Source of the DNA: a virus
Virus record (IMG/VR): IMGVR_UViG_3300037316_000010
Coordinates: 1 to 42,829 of that record
Direction: 5' to 3' (one strand)
DNA length: 42,829 nucleotides
Shown here: in pieces, positions 40,496-42,829 of the stretch
Layout: the number at the start of each line of letters is the position of its first letter
How positions within the stretch are numbered: the stretch's first letter is position 1
Translations under genes and position numbers: made by a program
The notes under the pieces: model-generated
The model's input: only the letters and a program-made list of their open reading frames with translations
Told to the model about the DNA's origin: nothing
Databases searched by the model: none

Positions 40496-40845
40496 GACGA
40501 GCGTTCGCGGTATTCGTTCTGGCCGCGACACTAACGCTCTCAGGGATAGCCGGGGCTTCCGGACGATTCTGGGGTCCGATGCTGGCCTTACCGAAACCAG
40601 TTCGTGCGACCTTCGCTTGCATCATGTGGCGCGAGAGCCGTTCCACCTTCGCTCACCTGAACCTCGGGGATAACAATCGCTACGGATCGTCGGGCATATT
40701 CCAAATCGAGGAAGCGACGTGGTTGGCGAGGTCGGGATTTCACATCCCGGTTTGGACGGCATCCCCTTACCAGCAAGAACTCGGCGCGATAAATCTTTGG
40801 CGCGCGGATGGATTTGCGCCTTGGCACGGCGACGGTTGCTGGTAG
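40492..40845 (+). CDS. Secreted transglycosylase/Rpf-like lysozyme-fold protein
   Basis: 117 residues. Sec signal MRRAFAVFVLAATLTLSGIA; a mature start near A22. Then CIMWRESRSTFAH with the likely catalytic Glu48, NRYGSSGIFQIEEATWLA and INLWRADGFAPWHGDGCW. The pattern (WRESx...SGxFQI...W...DGxxPW) is that of transglycosylase-like/resuscitation-promoting-factor-type domains that cleave glycan strands. Secreted by the host Sec system, it would act outside the membrane, either in lysis or wall remodelling. Confidence 0.8.
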   Translation: MRRAFAVFVLAATLTLSGIAGASGRFWGPMLALPKPVRATFACIMWRESRSTFAHLNLGDNNRYGSSGIFQIEEATWLARSGFHIPVWTASPYQQELGAINLWRADGFAPWHGDGCW

Positions 40846-40897
40846 GATACGTTCGCTCCCGCCGACACGTTGGAGCGCATTTCATCTTTTCACTAGG

Positions 40898-40932
40898 CGC
40901 AAGGCCCCGGACTTCGGTTCGGGGTTCTTGCG
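40898..40932 (+). terminator. Hairpin with TTCG tetraloop
   Basis: A long stem built from CGCAAG/CTTGCG and CCCCG/CGGGG, closed by a TTCG loop. Lies in the 138-base gap between the secreted lysozyme-like gene and the Gam-like gene, a sensible end for the late transcript. Only a weak T stretch follows. Confidence 0.65.
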
Positions 40933-40983
40933 TTATGTCACCGGCTAGGTGTAGAGTGCCGTCTACTAGTGAAAGGGAAACAG

Positions 40984-41523
40984 ATGTCTGACCTATCGGA
41001 TCACCTCGCAGGCGAAATCGACCGTTCGGCCTTCTCCATCGACTCTCTGGAGTCAGCGAATCTCGCCATGCGTCACCTCGCCAACGCCCAACGGCGTATC
41101 AACGAGAAGCGAGAACTGGCCCTAGCCGAGGCGAGGCGCATCAGTGACTGGGTAAACACGGCGACCCATACGGACCTAGAGACCGCCAGGTTCTTCGAGA
41201 ACTCCTTGAAGGCCTATATGGAGAAGGTCCGCGCCGAGTCCGGTGAAAAGTCCCTGAGTCTGCCCGACGGTGAGGTGCACTCCCGTCACCTCCCGGCCAA
41301 GGCCGAGGTCGCGGACATCGAAGTCTTCGTGAAATGGTGCCTCGATAACCACCGCGAGGCGTGGATTAGGACCAAGGAATCAGCCAACCTCGACGCCTTG
41401 AAAGGCGAGGTCGAGTTCTCCGGGGACCTCGTGGTGGACTCCCAGAGCGGAGAGGTCATCGACGGTCTGGTGGCGATTGAGGACTCCATCAGCGTGTCCG
41501 TGAAAGTCGTGTCACAGGGCTGA
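40984..41523 (+). CDS. gam: Mu Gam-like host-nuclease inhibitor
   Basis: 179 residues from ATG 40984 after GAAAGGG; GTG 40969 is less likely. N-terminal coiled coil (RRINEKRELALAEARRISDW), then SLSLPDGEVHSRHLPAKAEV and WIRTKESANLDALKGEV, which follow the Mu Gam family pattern (helix pair, Gxxxxr strand, then xKxxxNKxAL-like helix). Gam binds DNA ends and protects them from host exonucleases, consistent with a linear packaged genome and the neighbouring annealing-type protein. Confidence 0.75.
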   Translation: MSDLSDHLAGEIDRSAFSIDSLESANLAMRHLANAQRRINEKRELALAEARRISDWVNTATHTDLETARFFENSLKAYMEKVRAESGEKSLSLPDGEVHSRHLPAKAEVADIEVFVKWCLDNHREAWIRTKESANLDALKGEVEFSGDLVVDSQSGEVIDGLVAIEDSISVSVKVVSQG

Positions 41524-41560
41524 CCTACACTGCTGTCTATACCTAGTGGAAGGAAATGAA

Positions 41561-42160
41561 ATGCCAGAGTTCAAACGAAACATGGACTACGTAGATGTCG
41601 CGGCAAGGCTCGAAGAGATGCGTAAGCGTTTCCCCGACCTCACCATGAGCCAAGTCAAGATGGAGTTCGTCTACGTCGCGGACAAGGACTGGGTGGTCTA
41701 CACCGCCGCCGCCTACCGCACACCAGATGACATCCAGCCAGGCATAGGAACGGCCTGGGAGCCGATTCCGGGCCCTACGTCCTTCACCAAGGACTCTGAG
41801 GTGCAGAACGCCGAAACAGCCGCCTGGGGGCGCGCCCTGATCGCTATCGGAGCGAGTACCAAGAACGGCATCGCCAGCCACGAAGAGGTCACGAACCGTC
41901 AAGGGCCGCGAGAATCATCGGGGCCAGAGAATGCTCAGAGAGGCACCCAAACCCTCCAATCCGAGCAGCAAGAAGGGGATGCCTACACCCACGGAGACGG
42001 CAACTCAGATTTCGACATCATCCTTGAAGCCGCCGTCCTCGATTCCGCCAACGACTTCATGCAATCCCTGGCCTCTCAGATTCGGGTGAAGGAGACTCTC
42101 ACGGACAAGCAGATTGCCAGCGGCGTCCCGAAAGCCTACAAAATCGTGCACGGCGGATGA
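41561..42160 (+). CDS. Erf/Rad52-like or RecT-like annealing-protein family member
   Basis: 199 residues from ATG 41561 (AAGGAA before it). The motif series MDYVDVAARLEEMRKRFPD, VYTAAAYRTPDD, GTAWEPIPGPTSFTKDSEVQ, AETAAWGRALIAIG is a common actinophage family that I recall being linked to ssDNA binding or annealing. The C-terminal ~90 residues are acidic and Gln-rich. Position after gam supports a recombination role. The exact family name is uncertain. Confidence 0.65.
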   Translation: MPEFKRNMDYVDVAARLEEMRKRFPDLTMSQVKMEFVYVADKDWVVYTAAAYRTPDDIQPGIGTAWEPIPGPTSFTKDSEVQNAETAAWGRALIAIGASTKNGIASHEEVTNRQGPRESSGPENAQRGTQTLQSEQQEGDAYTHGDGNSDFDIILEAAVLDSANDFMQSLASQIRVKETLTDKQIASGVPKAYKIVHGG

Positions 42161-42522
42161 AACGCTCCCGAATCAAGCCCTCGCTCTCGGAGTTCGAGTT
42201 GGAGTTCCGTGACATGAAACCTCTGGTCATTAAACGATCACTGGGGATATGTGAGGTATCGAGGTTCGTCCGCAACTTCCTGGAACGCTCCGAGAACGAC
42301 CCGACCGTAGCGAAGACGGCGTTGGAGATGATGGCCTCGCACGACTGCGGTGGTCGAGCTACGCACGTGCATCACCGAAAGTACCGCTCCCGAGGGGGCA
42401 GTAACTCTCTCGCGAACCTCATCCATATCTGTGTCCCTTGCCATGACTGGATTCACTCCCGTTCAGAGCAATCCAACATTCTTGGCCTGTCGCTTCACAC
42501 CGGCGAGAGCGAAGAGCTTTAA
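42157..42522 (+). CDS. HNH endonuclease (His-His-x-Tyr type)
   Basis: 121 residues, ATGA overlap. Basic N-terminus (MKRSRIKPSLSEFELEFRDM), then the HNH core THVHHRKYRSRGGSNSLANL...HICVPCHDWIHS with Cys pair and final His. This is a different HNH subfamily from the three homing-type copies (6502, 33865, 34434). It is more like the recombination- or packaging-associated HNH proteins of actinophages. Confidence 0.85.
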   Translation: MKRSRIKPSLSEFELEFRDMKPLVIKRSLGICEVSRFVRNFLERSENDPTVAKTALEMMASHDCGGRATHVHHRKYRSRGGSNSLANLIHICVPCHDWIHSRSEQSNILGLSLHTGESEEL

Positions 42523-42524
42523 GA

Positions 42525-42576
42525 TTGACTTGACGGCGTAACGCCCTTGTGATAGACCTATGTCTACAATCTAGTG
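42525..42576 (+). promoter_or_regulatory. Promoter candidate and CTAGTG start-associated element
   Basis: TTGACT (42525-42530), 17 bases, TGTGAT (42548-42553), followed by a shared leader GTCTA...CTAGTGG (42562-42577). CTAGTG occurs before four starts: 40364 (ATG 40379), 40966 (ATG 40984), 41543 (ATG 41561) and 42571 (ATG 42587), always 15-18 bases before the ATG and next to the Shine-Dalgarno. GTCTA precedes it at the last three. TACAAT at 42565 is another possible -10. Confidence 0.45.
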
Positions 42577-42586
42577 GAGGTGCGAA

Positions 42587-42730
42587 ATGGTAGAAGTGAC
42601 GTGCGATGTCTGCGGTGAGACGTTCGAGTGTGAGAAGTTCTGGGCCGACTGTGGCTCGAATATGTGCCAAGACTGCTTGGAAACTCACGCTGAATCGTTG
42701 GAGTTCCTGCGCCAAGGGGGGATAATCTGA
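42587..42730 (+). CDS. Small zinc-ribbon protein
   Basis: 47 residues beginning MVEVTCDVCGETFECEKFW, GGAGG before the start. Cys at 6, 9, 15, 22, 27 and 30 (CDVC...CQDC) suggest a zinc-binding fold. Stop and next start overlap (TGATG). Function unknown. Confidence 0.65.
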   Translation: MVEVTCDVCGETFECEKFWADCGSNMCQDCLETHAESLEFLRQGGII

Positions 42731-42829
42731 TGACTGAGCTCTACAAGTGGCTGACGGCCGACCGCCGAAGCCCGACCCAGAGGTTCCACTGGCCCGAGGA
42801 GGACGCTCTCTGGACGCCGAACGTGAAGC
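42730..42829 (+). CDS. Start of DUF7666-like gene (3' partial)
   Basis: Begins [20 protein letters not shown] and runs off the window; the sequence from 42746 equals base 1 onward. If the genome is circular this is the missing 5' end of the gene at 3-740, giving one ~251-residue protein. Confidence 0.8.
   Translation, partial: MTELYKWLTADRRSPTQRFHWPEEDALWTPNVK

Noticed and set aside
1-42829. Integrase, ParA/ParB, DNA polymerase, primase, helicase, CRISPR/anti-CRISPR genes and tRNA genes
   Set aside because: Looked for on both strands among all plausible coding regions; none recognised by motif. Absence by eye is not proof.

Overview
The window reads as a nearly complete, probably circular or circularly permuted genome of a tailed DNA bacteriophage. 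Genes are packed with ATGA/GTGA/TGATG start-stop overlaps, and most run rightward. Recognisable modules are the terminase large subunit, portal, large virion proteins, scaffold, an N4-gp56-like major capsid protein, connector/nozzle-like proteins, tail fibres and a lysis cassette. No tape-measure or tail-tube gene is visible, so I infer a short-tailed (podovirus-like) virion. The high-GC codon use, frequent GTG starts and small-protein families suggest an actinobacterial host, but this is inference. The last 84 bases repeat the first 84, as expected for a circular map. However, the same bases also occur internally at 1754-1837 in a paralogous gene, so closure is not proven.

Layout. 42.6-4.6 kb: a chain of small rightward accessory genes built from internal duplications: two DUF7666-like proteins with Ala-rich 12-bp minisatellites, a 41-bp translation-start cassette present three times, and a 77-bp mini-gene present twice. 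It also carries a secreted papain-like protein with an InlB-type repeat. 4.2-5.6 kb: a leftward operon of small proteins. 5.6-6.5 kb: a control region with a leftward ribbon-helix-helix regulator, several palindromes, a sigma70-like promoter and a near-perfect bacterial parS site. 6.5-20.6 kb: an HNH gene, terminase, portal and large virion proteins. 20.66-20.75 kb: five DnaA boxes in tandem, followed by a promoter for the capsid operon. 21-36 kb: scaffold, capsid, small virion proteins, two glycosyltransferase-like proteins, fibres/tailspike, connector and nozzle, and two more HNH genes. 36-40.9 kb: holin-like and other membrane proteins, an NlpC/P60-type endolysin interrupted by a LAGLIDADG intein, a second papain-like protein and a secreted transglycosylase-like protein. 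41-42.7 kb: Mu Gam-like protein, an annealing-protein-like family member, an HNH protein and a zinc-ribbon protein.

The most striking combination is a DnaA-box array and a parS site in a genome in which I see no DNA polymerase, primase, helicase, integrase, ParA or ParB. The element may borrow both replication initiation (DnaA) and segregation (ParB) from its host. Other points of interest are the intein across the lysin active-site fold, a likely +1 frameshift at CCC-T in a virion gene, the repeated start cassette, and at least five homing-type endonuclease or HNH domains.
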